DNA from: Dyadobacter luteus | GTDB taxonomy: Bacteria; Bacteroidota; Bacteroidia; Cytophagales; Spirosomataceae | Assembly (NCBI RefSeq): GCF_003383615.1 | Contig: NZ_QNUL01000014.1 | Coordinates: 86,676-150,675, forward strand | Reading direction: 5' to 3' | DNA length: 64,000 nucleotides | Shown here: positions 8,702 to 18,464 of the stretch, one piece after another | Position numbering within the stretch: the first letter of the stretch is position 1 | Layout of the letters: each line of letters opens with the position of its first letter | Program-made: the position numbers and the translations under genes | The notes under the pieces: generated by a model | Told to the model about the DNA's origin: nothing | What the model saw: the letters and a program-made list of their open reading frames with translations, nothing else | Databases searched by the model: none

Positions 8702-9826
8702 ATGAGCGAGCAAACGAGCACTAAGCCCATTATCGGAATCACATTGGGGGATTACAACGGTGTAGGACCGGAAGTAATACTTAAAGCACTAGAAGGAAAT
8801 CAGTTAGCGAAATTATGCACACCGGTGGTTTACGGATCACTGCGCGTGTTGAATCAATATAGAAATCTTTTGGATATGAAAGATTGGACCTTACACGGCA
8901 TTCAAAAACCGGAGCAAGCCAATCCGAAACTCTCCAATGTCATTACTTGCTGGCACGACCATCAGACGGAAATTGCTCCCGGACAAATTACCGCTGAAGC
9001 AGGTCAGGCATCTTTTTCTTCACTAAAACGGGCAGTTGAAGATCTTCGTAACGGAAAAATCCATGCGATTGTGACGGGACCGATCAATAAGGACAACATC
9101 CAGAATGATGATTTCAAGTTTCCGGGGCACACAGAATACTTTGCCAAATCATTTGAAGTAGACGATGCGCTAATGTTTATGGTTGCGGGAGACCTGCGTG
9201 TTGGTGTTCTGACGGGGCATATTCCACTGGAAAATGTAAAAGCAAACATTACGAAAGAAAAATTAACAGCCAAAATCGATCAGATTCTTAAATCTCTGAA
9301 AGGTGACTTCGGGATAAAAAAGCCACGTCTTGCTGTATTGGGTCTCAATCCACATGCCGGCGAAAATGGATTGCTTGGATCCGAGGAAATCGAAATCATC
9401 CAGCCGGTGATTAAAGAATTTAAGGATAGAGGTAATTTGGTGATCGGACCGTTTCCGGCAGATGGCTTTTTCGCCGCAGGCACCTATAAAAAGTATGATG
9501 CTGTTTTGGCCATGTACCACGATCAGGGTCTTATTCCTTTTAAAACACTTGCATTCAACGAAGGTGTGAATTTCACAGCCGGATTACCCGTAGTGCGTAC
9601 TTCTCCGGATCATGGCACCGCTTACAATATTGCAGGCAAGAAGCAGGCTTCAGAAGGGTCATTGCTTCAGGCTATTTACCTCGCTATAGATGTTGCCCGA
9701 TACAGAGTGGAAAGTGACGAAATCGACAAAAATGCGTTGGTATCGAAGCCTCAGCAGTCGGAAAGCCAGCATCCAGCCAAATCTGGTGGTAAGCAGCGAT
9801 TCAATAATCAAAATAAAAACGATTGA
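8702..9826 (+). CDS. pdxA: 4-hydroxythreonine-4-phosphate dehydrogenase
   Basis: PdxA oxidises 4-phosphohydroxy-L-threonine in the DXP-dependent pathway to pyridoxal phosphate. Family blocks are all present: GITLGDYNGVGPEVILKAL at the N-terminus, GPINKDNIQ, FPGHTEYFAKSF, VLGLNPHAGENGLLG, GPFPADGFF and AMYHDQGLIPFKTLAFNEGVN, which include the metal-binding histidines. The core ends near residue 335. About 40 further residues form a polar, Ser/Gln/Asn/Lys-rich tail (SKPQQSESQHPAKSGGKQ) that is not part of the known fold and makes the protein longer than the usual 330. It is divergent from the dehydrogenase gene and lies 27 bp before yicC. Confidence 0.95.
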   Translation: MSEQTSTKPIIGITLGDYNGVGPEVILKALEGNQLAKLCTPVVYGSLRVLNQYRNLLDMKDWTLHGIQKPEQANPKLSNVITCWHDHQTEIAPGQITAEAGQASFSSLKRAVEDLRNGKIHAIVTGPINKDNIQNDDFKFPGHTEYFAKSFEVDDALMFMVAGDLRVGVLTGHIPLENVKANITKEKLTAKIDQILKSLKGDFGIKKPRLAVLGLNPHAGENGLLGSEEIEIIQPVIKEFKDRGNLVIGPFPADGFFAAGTYKKYDAVLAMYHDQGLIPFKTLAFNEGVNFTAGLPVVRTSPDHGTAYNIAGKKQASEGSLLQAIYLAIDVARYRVESDEIDKNALVSKPQQSESQHPAKSGGKQRFNNQNKND

Positions 9827-9853
9827 TTTCATCATTATAACTGTACTTTTTAC

Positions 9854-10741
9854 ATGCTAAAATCTATGACAGGATACGGTGTTTCCAACATCGAATCTGA
9901 ATCAATAAACGTAACTGTTGAGATCAAAACGCTTAATTCCAAGTTTCTGGACATTTACTGCCGGATTCCAAGACATTTCTCTGAGCGCGAAATTGAGATC
10001 AGAAATCTGCTTACACAATCTCTGGAGAGAGGAAAAGTAGAGTTTACACTTACTGTACAACCCGTTGGGAAGGCGGTTGCGTCAACTACTGTGAACCGTG
10101 CGTTGGTGGCTGCCTACTATCAGGATTTATTCGAAACTGCGAGTGGAATTGGGTTTGAGCCTGATAATACGGAGTTGTATCGCCTGGCTTTACAAATGCC
10201 GAATACCTACAATACCGAATCAGTAGATGAGTCAAGTAAGGAAAATGACTGGTCTCAGATCAAGGTAGCTGTGCTCGAAGCGATTCGAAAATGTAATGTC
10301 TTTCGTGAGCAGGAGGGTAAAATGACAGCTGATAAGTTCAATGATTACATTACGACCATAGAGGAACTATTGGCCAGTGTGATTGAACAGGACAAATTGC
10401 GCATCCCGGCAGTAAGAGAAAGACTGGAAAAACAGGTACGTGATCTGTTGTCGGACGATAATTATGATCCAAACCGTTTCGAGCAGGAATTGATATACTA
10501 TATCGAGAAGTTTGACATATCCGAAGAAAAAATCCGTCTGGCTAATCACCTGACCTACTTCCGCGAAACGCTTGACTCCAATGAAAGCAATGGTAAGAAA
10601 CTAAATTTCATTGCTCAGGAAATTGGGCGTGAGATAAATACGATCGGTTCGAAGGCGAATGACGCAACCATTCAGCATTTGGTAGTTAGAATGAAGGACG
10701 AGCTAGAAAAGATTAAGGAGCAGACAATGAATATCATCTAA
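9854..10741 (+). CDS. yicC: YicC/YloC-family endoribonuclease
   Basis: This 295-residue protein belongs to the YicC family, for which endoribonuclease activity and a role in small-RNA decay have been reported in E. coli. The signature N-terminus MLKSMTGYG is present, along with the conserved block VEIKTLNSKFLDIYCRIPR. The C-terminal DUF1732 part contains KKLNFIAQEIGREINTIGSKA, where conserved metal-binding Glu residues sit. Length is typical. It is closely spaced between pdxA and the glycosylase gene (5-bp gap to the latter), suggesting a shared transcript. The classical neighbour gmk is absent. Confidence 0.95.
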   Translation: MLKSMTGYGVSNIESESINVTVEIKTLNSKFLDIYCRIPRHFSEREIEIRNLLTQSLERGKVEFTLTVQPVGKAVASTTVNRALVAAYYQDLFETASGIGFEPDNTELYRLALQMPNTYNTESVDESSKENDWSQIKVAVLEAIRKCNVFREQEGKMTADKFNDYITTIEELLASVIEQDKLRIPAVRERLEKQVRDLLSDDNYDPNRFEQELIYYIEKFDISEEKIRLANHLTYFRETLDSNESNGKKLNFIAQEIGREINTIGSKANDATIQHLVVRMKDELEKIKEQTMNII

Positions 10742-10746
10742 TAAAC

Positions 10747-11352
10747 ATGCATTTGCAACGGCTCTCACAGTCCTTCTACGAGTCTTTTGATACAATTTCT
10801 CTGGCAAGAAAGCTGTTGGGATGCGTAATTATACATGATCATCCCGCCGGAATTACCAGCGGGATGATTGTTGAAACAGAAGCTTATCTGGCCAATGACC
10901 CCGCTTGTCACGCGTTTAACAGACGAACACCAAGAACCGAGCCCATGTATGGCGATCCGGGTACGATATATATCTACACGATTTACGGTATGTATCAGTG
11001 CATTAATGTGGTGGGCAATCAAAACGGTATTGGTGAAGCCGTCTTAGTACGGGCCTTGCAACCTGTTGAGGGCATTGATTTAATGCGGGACAGAAGAATA
11101 GAAGCTCGAAAATCATCGATGTCCAAATCTATCTCTGACCGGGATCTTTGCCGCGGCCCGGGCAGATTAGTAACAGCAATGGGTATCAGTCAGCTCGAAT
11201 CAAATCACAAAAGCTTTACCAATGGCAGCCTGGGCATATACAGCAGCATTTTGTCAGATATTGATATAGCTGTTTCCCAAAGGATTGGTATCAATGTCGG
11301 GAAGGAGCTCCCCTATCGATTCACGATCAAAGGCAATTCCTTTGTAAGTTAA
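10747..11352 (+). CDS. 3-methyladenine DNA glycosylase (AAG/MPG family)
   Basis: This enzyme excises alkylated purines from DNA in base excision repair. At 201 residues it is a full-length AAG-type glycosylase. The signatures are ARKLLGCVIIH, then GMIVETEAYLANDPACHAF with the catalytic Glu, then RTPRTEPMYGDPGTIYIYTIYGMYQCINVV, where conserved tyrosines flip the base, and LCRGPGRLVTAMGI. It follows yicC by 5 bp on the same strand. Confidence 0.95.
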   Translation: MHLQRLSQSFYESFDTISLARKLLGCVIIHDHPAGITSGMIVETEAYLANDPACHAFNRRTPRTEPMYGDPGTIYIYTIYGMYQCINVVGNQNGIGEAVLVRALQPVEGIDLMRDRRIEARKSSMSKSISDRDLCRGPGRLVTAMGISQLESNHKSFTNGSLGIYSSILSDIDIAVSQRIGINVGKELPYRFTIKGNSFVS

Positions 11353-11420
11353 TAGCAATACAAAATTTTATAATTTCTATATGGAAGTCGGATTTGTTTT
11401 ACACTTTCGTATTTCATCCA

Positions 11421-11428
11421 TATATTTG
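11421..11428 (+). promoter_or_regulatory. Candidate -7 box for the TPR sensor kinase gene
   Basis: TATATTTG matches TAnnTTTG. A TTTG at 11393-11396 lies 24 bp upstream, somewhat farther than the usual spacing. The predicted transcript would have a leader of about 70 nt before the ATG at 11505. Confidence 0.35.
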
Positions 11429-11504
11429 AATTTTCAACTCAACGTTATACCCTGACATCTTTCTGCGGTCCTGCATGATGCAATCCGACTAGGTATACTA
11501 CGAT

Positions 11505-13304
11505 ATGATTACTTTATACAGGTTAGGACTTCTCTTTTCTATTTTTATATTTCTTGCTGCAGTTAAATGCTCCCCAGTTAACAATGAATCGGCCCCGGTT
11601 CAGGAATCAGCCGCATTTGACGAAAAACATCAATCTGATTTTGCCAAAGACACAGCGGACGTACTCGGATATCTCTCATTAGCCCACTCTCAGTTATACC
11701 TCGATGCAGAAAAGGCGATTGTCAATGCCAAACTGGTATTAAAGCTATCTCAGAAGCATCAGTGGAACAAGGGAAAAATTCTTGCCTATAATTTATTGAG
11801 CACCTTTTATCTTATGGATGGCAGTTATGATGTTTTGCGCGAGCTTTCAAATGAAACATTACTTCTTTCCCGTAAAGTAAAGATGCCAATCTACAACGCG
11901 CACGCCAGGCGTTTTATGGCTGAAAGTTATTCGGAGTATCGTCAATGGGATTCTGCACAGGTGAATTACGAGCGGGCTTTAAAGGTTTTCGTGGAGATGA
12001 AAGACGACAGCTCCCGCGCCTTGTGTTTGGAAAATATGGGGAATATGTGGCGGGAAAGAGATAAAATCGATATTGCTACAGCGCATTATGAGCAGGCGTA
12101 TAACATTTTCAAGGGGCTGCATATGGAAAGCAATATGGGATCTGTGTTGGAAAGTTGGGGCTACATGTATGTGCGGTTGAATCAACATGAGATTGCAGAA
12201 AAGTATTTGCTTGATGCTCTCACCCTCTCTCAAAAGTCGAAAAATCTGTTTGGAGAAATCAGTGTGCTAAACAATCTGGGGAACTCCTACTACTGGGAAA
12301 AAAAATACGATAAGGCTATAGATGCGTGCCAGAAAGCGCTAAAATATTCCCGGCAGTACCACACCACTCAGCAGACAAACTGGGCACACCAAACACTTGG
12401 GCGAGCTTACAAGGAAAAAAATATGCTCGAAGAAGCGATGTACTATAATGAGAATGCCTATATCGCCAGAAGAAAAATCCACGACGATTATATTCAACGA
12501 CAGTACACAATGTATCAGCTGATGTTTGAAAATCAGCAGATGGATTCCGCGATTCAAAAGCGTACAATTGAACAACAGGAACAGGTACAGCGTTTTCTGA
12601 TAGGCCTTACCTGCCTGATTATTGCTTTTGCTGCATTCCTGTGGTATAACAATAAAAAGTTGAGACGGAAAAATGCGGAAATTCAGGAGGCTATGGCACA
12701 GGGACAAGCTCTGGAACGTAAACGTGTGGCGGCTGAACTTCATGATCACTTAGGCGGGACACTGGCTTCGCTCAACTGGTATTTGTTCGGTATTGATAAA
12801 AAGGCACTGCCGGATAACGATCAGAAAATTTATAACCGTGTACACGAAATGGTGAATGCAGCCTATAAGGAGGTACGTAGTCTTTCGCATAATTTGCTAC
12901 CCGCTGAGCTGGAAGAACAGGGACTCACTGTTGCACTGGCCCGATTGACCAGCAAACTGAACGATAATAAAAGTATTGCGTTTACCTTTGATAACAACGT
13001 AGACCAGAAGCGATACGGGACGAAAACTGAATTTGAGCTGTACAGCATTGTATTGGAATTGGCCAATAACATCATCAAGCATTCCAAGGCAAGCATCGCC
13101 AATATCAGTCTGAACGAGGTGTCAAAAACAATTCATCTTATTGTCACTGATAACGGAACCGGATTTGATAAATCAGCAAAATCAGGTATGGGACTTTTCA
13201 ATATCAAAAATCGTGTTGAGAGTCTTTCCGGAAAAATAAAAATTAATGAAAATTTCGATTCCGGAACACGGATTGAAATAGAAATACCAATCACAAATCG
13301 TTAG
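11505..13304 (+). CDS. TPR-containing sensor histidine kinase (NarX/LuxR-partner type)
   Basis: This is a membrane sensor kinase of 599 residues. An N-terminal hydrophobic segment (residues 5-22) acts as a signal sequence or anchor. Residues about 55-350 form tetratricopeptide repeats (for example ALCLENMGNMWRERDKIDIA and SVLNNLGNSYYWEKKYDKAI) that would lie in the periplasm. A transmembrane helix follows near 363-383. The cytoplasmic part has a HisKA_3 dimerisation domain with phospho-acceptor His413 in AAELHDHLGGTLASL, then an HATPase_c domain with ELANNIIKHSKAS (N box), VTDNGTGFD and GMGLFNIKNRVESL (G boxes). HisKA_3 kinases normally pair with a LuxR-type regulator, but none is nearby, so it is an orphan kinase here. 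Confidence 0.92.
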   Translation: MITLYRLGLLFSIFIFLAAVKCSPVNNESAPVQESAAFDEKHQSDFAKDTADVLGYLSLAHSQLYLDAEKAIVNAKLVLKLSQKHQWNKGKILAYNLLSTFYLMDGSYDVLRELSNETLLLSRKVKMPIYNAHARRFMAESYSEYRQWDSAQVNYERALKVFVEMKDDSSRALCLENMGNMWRERDKIDIATAHYEQAYNIFKGLHMESNMGSVLESWGYMYVRLNQHEIAEKYLLDALTLSQKSKNLFGEISVLNNLGNSYYWEKKYDKAIDACQKALKYSRQYHTTQQTNWAHQTLGRAYKEKNMLEEAMYYNENAYIARRKIHDDYIQRQYTMYQLMFENQQMDSAIQKRTIEQQEQVQRFLIGLTCLIIAFAAFLWYNNKKLRRKNAEIQEAMAQGQALERKRVAAELHDHLGGTLASLNWYLFGIDKKALPDNDQKIYNRVHEMVNAAYKEVRSLSHNLLPAELEEQGLTVALARLTSKLNDNKSIAFTFDNNVDQKRYGTKTEFELYSIVLELANNIIKHSKASIANISLNEVSKTIHLIVTDNGTGFDKSAKSGMGLFNIKNRVESLSGKIKINENFDSGTRIEIEIPITNR

Positions 13305-13344
13305 TAATCAACAGTGATTACAGGAATGAGATTATAAAATTACA

Positions 13345-14526
13345 ATGAGTCAACAACACCTCGATCAATTTATAGCGCGTGTCGGATCAAGTCTGAACGA
13401 TAAGTCTTTTATAAGCCTTACCCTTGGGAATTATAAGGGAGCCGAAGACGGACTGAAGAATATCTATGCAAAAAAGATCCAAATTAAAAGAGAAGATAAA
13501 GTCAGTTTCACCTACCGCTATAAAACGAAAGATATTGTCAAGAACTACGGTGTTGACGAAGCATTGACACTTATTAGGGAAAAGCTCCAGGAAGGTTTCA
13601 GGTTTGGTAATTTGTTTACAACATCTGCGGATTATCTGCTTGATACCAACAAAAAAGGAGAATTCTTTCTGCGGGAATCTTCGCCCACTTCCAATAAAAC
13701 CCCGGATACACAGCACGACAAAACTAAAAACCGTCCTATATCCAGCCAGAATAAGGCTTATCTGACAGAGCTGAATATCACAGATCACGAAGGGAAAGTT
13801 TTCAAAAATGCTCAGGACAAGTATCGTCAAATCAATCATTATATAGACATTCTGAGCCCGTTGGTGAAGGAGCTGCCTCGGAAGGATGTTCTGAAAGTTG
13901 TAGATATGGGTTCAGGCAAAGGTTATCTTACCTTCGCCTTGTACGATTATCTGACCAATGTCACCAACCGGCCTGCTGAAGTAACCGGTGTTGAGTACAG
14001 GGACGATCTGGTTAATTTGTGTAATCAGATTGCCGATAAATCCGCTTTCGGAGGTTTAAACTTCGTTCAGGGCACAATAGAAGATTACAACCAGGATGAT
14101 ATGAATGTCCTGATTGCATTACACGCCTGTGACACCGCGACCGACGATGCAATCAGTAAAGGAATTACCGCAAATGCCGACCTGATCGTAGTGGCGCCCT
14201 GTTGTCACAAACAGATTCGCAGAGAAATTGAAAAGAATAAAACAGTGAATGACGTTGACTTCCTTACAAGACATGGAATATTCATGGAACGTCAGGCTGA
14301 AATGGTTACAGATGGAATCAGAGCTTTAATTCTTGAATACTTCGGGTATAAGACGAAGGTCTTTCAATTTATATCTGATGCTCACACGCCTAAAAATGTG
14401 ATGATTGCCGCCGTTAAAGGTAAAGTTTCAGAAGCCGAACGGGAAAAGATACTTGCCAAATTGCAACAGGCTAAGTCATTCTTTGGTGTAGGAACACATC
14501 ACCTGGAAAAGATTATTGGCTTGTAA
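13345..14526 (+). CDS. SAM-dependent methyltransferase (Methyltransf_32-like)
   Basis: The C-terminal half of this 393-residue protein is a class I methyltransferase. Motif I is VVDMGSGKGYLTFALYDYL near residue 190, the acidic ribose-binding position follows in VTGVEYRDDL, and IALHACDTATDDAI with VVAPCCHKQIRREI form the later motifs. The APCCHKQ block resembles the PF13679 family, seen in proteins suspected to act on RNA. The N-terminal 150 residues have no family I recognise but contain a charged segment (RESSPTSNKTPDTQHDKTKN) that looks like a linker. The substrate is unknown. It is 40 bp downstream of the sensor kinase on the same strand. Confidence 0.85.
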   Translation: MSQQHLDQFIARVGSSLNDKSFISLTLGNYKGAEDGLKNIYAKKIQIKREDKVSFTYRYKTKDIVKNYGVDEALTLIREKLQEGFRFGNLFTTSADYLLDTNKKGEFFLRESSPTSNKTPDTQHDKTKNRPISSQNKAYLTELNITDHEGKVFKNAQDKYRQINHYIDILSPLVKELPRKDVLKVVDMGSGKGYLTFALYDYLTNVTNRPAEVTGVEYRDDLVNLCNQIADKSAFGGLNFVQGTIEDYNQDDMNVLIALHACDTATDDAISKGITANADLIVVAPCCHKQIRREIEKNKTVNDVDFLTRHGIFMERQAEMVTDGIRALILEYFGYKTKVFQFISDAHTPKNVMIAAVKGKVSEAEREKILAKLQQAKSFFGVGTHHLEKIIGL

Positions 14527-14604
14527 CAACTGGTAGTGCCGGGAATATTTGGGTCTGAAAACGCATTTTAAATCAATATAGAGGTATTTTCTATTGGCAC
14601 TTCC

Positions 14605-14612
14605 TATCTTTG
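14605..14612 (+). promoter_or_regulatory. Candidate -7 box for the MMPL exporter gene
   Basis: TATCTTTG is a full match to TAnnTTTG and lies 31 bp before the ATG at 14643, a normal leader length. The -33 element is not clear. Confidence 0.45.
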
Positions 14613-14642
14613 CCTCCCTTTCGAAATCAATAAAAACAGTAT

Positions 14643-16964
14643 ATGTGGAATAAAATAGCGACCGGCATAATACGCTATCGCATTATGTGGGTTGTACTGG
14701 TGCTTGCATCTACCCTGTTCATGGCTTATGAAGCCAACAAAATTGAGTTGTCCTATCAATTTGCGAGAATACTTCCCTCGACCGACCCTGTTGAAAAGGA
14801 ATATCAGGATTTTCGTAAACTGTTTGGAGAAGATGGCAGTGTGATGGTGATCGGTTGGCAGGATCCCCAATTGTTCGAAGTGAATAAATTCCGCGACTGG
14901 TGTAAACTGACCCAGCGTATCAGAGAGACAGACGGTATTAAAAGTGTTCTGTCGCTGGCCAATCTTCAGAAGGCGGTAAGAAACGACAGTCTTCGTCAGT
15001 TTGATTTTGAGCCTGTTATCCGGCAAATTCCATCCACCCAAAGTGAGGTAGATAGCCTTAAAAAGGAAATTCTGAATCTGCCTATTTATGAAGGCCTTGT
15101 TTTGAATTCTGAATCAAATGCTACGCTGATCGTTATTACATTCAATGATAAGGAACTGAATTCCAAACGCCGGCTTACGATTGTGAGCGATATTGAGGCT
15201 ATTGCGGAAGAGTTCGCCGTAAAATACTCCACAGACCTTCACTATTCTGGTATGCCATATATCAGAACGGTCAATATGAAGAAAATTTCGGGAGAAATGC
15301 AGCTTTTTATGGGACTGGCTGTATTCGTCACATTGCTTATCCTTTGGGCATTCTTCCGTTCATTCAGACTTACGCTGCTCTCCATCGTTGTAGTGCTTAT
15401 CGGAGTGGTTTTCTCGGTTGGAACACTGCATTTGTTTGGATACAAAATAACAGCTCTTACCGGCCTTATTCCTCCCCTGCTTATAGTCATCGGTGTTCCC
15501 AACTGCGTTTTCCTGATTAATAAGTACCAGTCCGAACTCCGTGATAACAAGACAAAGGATGATGCGATCAGAGAAATGATTCGTCAGATCGGGCTTTCTA
15601 CATTCCTGGCTAATACGACAACTGCCATCGGTTTTGGAGTATTCTATTTTACCAACAGCAGCCTGTTGGTTGAGTTTGGTGTTGTGGCGGCCATCAGCGT
15701 CATGGTTACCTATGTGCTTTGTCTCATGCTTTTGCCAATCACGCTACACTACATGAGTGTACCAAAGGCGCGTCACATGAAGCATTTGGATGGAAAGTGG
15801 GCAGCTGGATTCCTGAGAACGGTGAATAAGCTGGTACATTACCGTAGAAAGGAGATTTATATCTCGATGGTTGTGATGATTATTGTTTCAGCGTATGGTA
15901 TGACCAAAATTGAAACGATTGGCTACGTGGTGGACGACCTTCCTAAAAAGGACATTGTATATACCGACCTCCGTTTCTTTGAAAAGAACTTTCATGGTGT
16001 GTTACCTTTTGAGGTAATGATTGACACCAAATCAAAGAATGGAGTCTTTGGTGACCAGGCTAAAACGCTGTACAAGATCAAAGCGTTGCAAAGCGAGATG
16101 GCAAAGTTTCCGGAGTTTTCCGCACCGGTGTCAGTTGTGCAAGGTTCCCGTTTTCTGTATCAGGCCTATCGTGGTGGAGATGCTAAATATTTCGCATTGC
16201 CCGGCGTATTGGAACTGGCCAAACTTACCGGTTACGTAGAAGGAAAACAGGGCGCTTCACGTCAGATCAATTCATTTTTGAATGAGGATAAAAGTGTAAC
16301 ACGTGTAAGCTTCCAAATGGCTGATGTAGGTTCTGAGAAGATTAAAGAACTTATGAATCAGATCCGCCCAAAGATAGATTCTATCTTTAGTCCTGAACAG
16401 TACAAGGTGAGCCTCACAGGGCATAGTCTGGTATTCCTCAAAAGCAACGACTACCTGCTTAGCAATTTATATGAAAGTCTGTTAATTGCGATTGTACTGA
16501 TTGCCATCGTAGGAATGGTTCTGTTCCGTTCTATCCCGATTATATTGTTGTCAAAATTGCCTTGTCTTATACCGCTTGCACTTACGGCAGGTATCATGGG
16601 TTACTTCGGAATTTATTTCAAACCGACAACGATTCTGATCTTCAGTATCACATTTGGTATCGCATCAGATGGAACCGTCTACTTCCTTACACGTTACCGT
16701 CAGGAGATATATGAAAAGGGAATGAGCCCTTCTCAGGCCATTACAAATTCTATTTTTGGTACTGGGCTGAGCATGATTTACACAGCAGTGATACTTTTCT
16801 GTGGCTTTATCATCTTTGCGGCTTCGAGTTTTGGCGGAACTGCTGCAATGGGTGTTATGGTTTCTGTAACTTTATTGGTAGCAATGTGTACCAATCTTAT
16901 ATTGTTGCCTGCGTTACTCCTTTCGATAGCAAAAAGGCAGGGAAAAGACGTGAAACCTTCCTAA
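14643..16964 (+). CDS. RND/MMPL-family exporter
   Basis: This 773-residue inner-membrane protein has the two-half RND layout: TM1 near residues 12-30, a periplasmic domain, six membrane helices around 220-380, a seventh near 410, a second periplasmic domain and a last bundle of helices from about 610 to 765. Sterol-sensing/MMPL-type segments such as FFRSFRLTLLSIVVVLIGVVF and VFLINKYQSELRDN are repeated in the second half as VLFRSIPIILLSKL and YFLTRYRQEIYEKG. Proteins of this type export lipids or hydrophobic molecules using the proton gradient. There is no adaptor or outer-membrane partner beside it, and the substrate cannot be inferred. Confidence 0.9.
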   Translation: MWNKIATGIIRYRIMWVVLVLASTLFMAYEANKIELSYQFARILPSTDPVEKEYQDFRKLFGEDGSVMVIGWQDPQLFEVNKFRDWCKLTQRIRETDGIKSVLSLANLQKAVRNDSLRQFDFEPVIRQIPSTQSEVDSLKKEILNLPIYEGLVLNSESNATLIVITFNDKELNSKRRLTIVSDIEAIAEEFAVKYSTDLHYSGMPYIRTVNMKKISGEMQLFMGLAVFVTLLILWAFFRSFRLTLLSIVVVLIGVVFSVGTLHLFGYKITALTGLIPPLLIVIGVPNCVFLINKYQSELRDNKTKDDAIREMIRQIGLSTFLANTTTAIGFGVFYFTNSSLLVEFGVVAAISVMVTYVLCLMLLPITLHYMSVPKARHMKHLDGKWAAGFLRTVNKLVHYRRKEIYISMVVMIIVSAYGMTKIETIGYVVDDLPKKDIVYTDLRFFEKNFHGVLPFEVMIDTKSKNGVFGDQAKTLYKIKALQSEMAKFPEFSAPVSVVQGSRFLYQAYRGGDAKYFALPGVLELAKLTGYVEGKQGASRQINSFLNEDKSVTRVSFQMADVGSEKIKELMNQIRPKIDSIFSPEQYKVSLTGHSLVFLKSNDYLLSNLYESLLIAIVLIAIVGMVLFRSIPIILLSKLPCLIPLALTAGIMGYFGIYFKPTTILIFSITFGIASDGTVYFLTRYRQEIYEKGMSPSQAITNSIFGTGLSMIYTAVILFCGFIIFAASSFGGTAAMGVMVSVTLLVAMCTNLILLPALLLSIAKRQGKDVKPS

Positions 16965-17010
16965 ATTGTAGGATTGAGTTTCTATTCTAAAATCACCTTT
17001 GCCTTTATCA

Positions 17011-18396
17011 ATGAAAAGAAAATTTCTTCCAGTCCTGTTATTGTCTCTGGCAATAACAGGCACTTCAATGGCTCAGTCGGGCTACAAAGAGGATTCTGTT
17101 TTTATCCGAAAAATTTTCCACACCGCTCTTTCAGACGGTAAAAGCTATGAAATGCTTCGCCGGCTTACCCAGGAAGTAGGTCCGAGATTAAGCGGTTCCG
17201 CAGGTGCGGTCAAAGCTGTGACGCTCACCAGTGAGATTATGAAAGCAGAGAAGTTCGATCAGGTTTTTCTGCAAAACGTCATGGTACCACACTGGGTCAG
17301 AGGTGCCAAAGAAGAAGGCGCTATATTTAATGGTAAACAAAAAACGGTTGTTCCTCTGGTTGCATTGGGCGGATCTGTCGCTACACCAAAAACAGGTATA
17401 AAAGCGCAGGTGATTGAAGTGAAATCATTCCAGGAGCTGCGGGATTTGGGTACTAGTGTGGTGAAAGGTAAGATTGTATTCTTCAACAGACCCATGGATC
17501 CCACCAAGCTCAATACCTTCGACGCCTATGCAGGAGCGGTAGAGCAACGAGGTTCAGGACCAAGTGAGGCAGCAAAAATGGGGGCTATCGGCTGTATCGT
17601 GAGATCAATGACGACCAGATTGGACGATGTTCCTCACACCGGCAGCATGCGCTATGCAAGCGGCGCTCCCATGATTCCGGCAGCAGGGATTTCGACCAAT
17701 GCCGCTGAACTGCTAAGTAAAACTTTAAAGACCAATCCGGCTACAGAATTTTACTTTAAACAAAGCTGTGAGATATTACCCGATGCTCCGTCTCACAATG
17801 TAATTGGTGAGTTAAAGGGAGCCAAATCCCCTGAGCAATACATGGTAGTGGGTGGACATCTGGATTCTTGGGACATAGCAGATGGGGCACATGACGACGG
17901 GACGGGATGTGTGCAGTCTATAGAAGCTGTCAGGTTGCTGAAAGTATTGGGTTACAAGCCAAACAATACGCTACGTGCAGTTATGTTCATGAATGAAGAA
18001 AACGGTCTGAAGGGTGGAATTGCCTATGCTGATTCGGCTAAATCAAAAAAAGAGAAACATATTGCAGCGATCGAATCTGACCGTGGCGGATTTACTCCTC
18101 TTGGTTTCGGTATTGTAGGAACTCCCGCTCAGAAACAAAAGATCAAAAGCTGGCAGCCTTTATTTTCTCCTTACGGGGTACATGAGTTGGGTGTTGGAGG
18201 CGGTGGAGCTGATATAGGCCCTCTAGGTCAACAGGGAACTGTGTTAATGGGGCTCATTCCTGATTCGCAACGCTATTTTGATTACCACCACGCGACCAAT
18301 GATACGTTCGATAAGGTGAGTCGTAGGGAGCTGGAGTTAGGTGCCGCGTCTATGGCAGCGATGCTTTATCTGCTCGACAAGTATGGTGTAGAATAA
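17011..18396 (+). CDS. Secreted M28-family peptidase (carboxypeptidase Q-like)
   Basis: This zinc exopeptidase is exported and probably trims peptides in the periplasm. I start it at the ATG at 17011 (MKRKFLPVLLLSLAITGTSMAQ), which is a clear signal peptide; an upstream TTG at 16999 is unlikely. A protease-associated domain spans about residues 120-240. The di-zinc site is complete: His and Asp in VVGGHLDSWD, Asp in GAHDDGTG, Glu-Glu in MNEENG, Asp in IESDRGG and His in FDYHHATNDTFD. The order and spacing match the plasma glutamate carboxypeptidase/carboxypeptidase Q group of M28. It follows the exporter by 46 bp and ends at a bidirectional terminator. Confidence 0.92.
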   Translation: MKRKFLPVLLLSLAITGTSMAQSGYKEDSVFIRKIFHTALSDGKSYEMLRRLTQEVGPRLSGSAGAVKAVTLTSEIMKAEKFDQVFLQNVMVPHWVRGAKEEGAIFNGKQKTVVPLVALGGSVATPKTGIKAQVIEVKSFQELRDLGTSVVKGKIVFFNRPMDPTKLNTFDAYAGAVEQRGSGPSEAAKMGAIGCIVRSMTTRLDDVPHTGSMRYASGAPMIPAAGISTNAAELLSKTLKTNPATEFYFKQSCEILPDAPSHNVIGELKGAKSPEQYMVVGGHLDSWDIADGAHDDGTGCVQSIEAVRLLKVLGYKPNNTLRAVMFMNEENGLKGGIAYADSAKSKKEKHIAAIESDRGGFTPLGFGIVGTPAQKQKIKSWQPLFSPYGVHELGVGGGGADIGPLGQQGTVLMGLIPDSQRYFDYHHATNDTFDKVSRRELELGAASMAAMLYLLDKYGVE

Positions 18397-18417
18397 GATT
18401 TTTGAATACAAGTAAAA

Positions 18418-18454
18418 ATGCCCGGTCGCTACAATTTGCAACCGGGCATTTTTT
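18418..18454. terminator. Bidirectional terminator between M28 peptidase and Anbu genes
   Basis: A 9-bp stem ATGCCCGGT / ACCGGGCAT with a 14-nt loop is flanked by A-rich sequence on the left and T-rich on the right, so it can serve both convergent genes. Confidence 0.88.
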
Positions 18455-18464
18455 ATGTATAAAC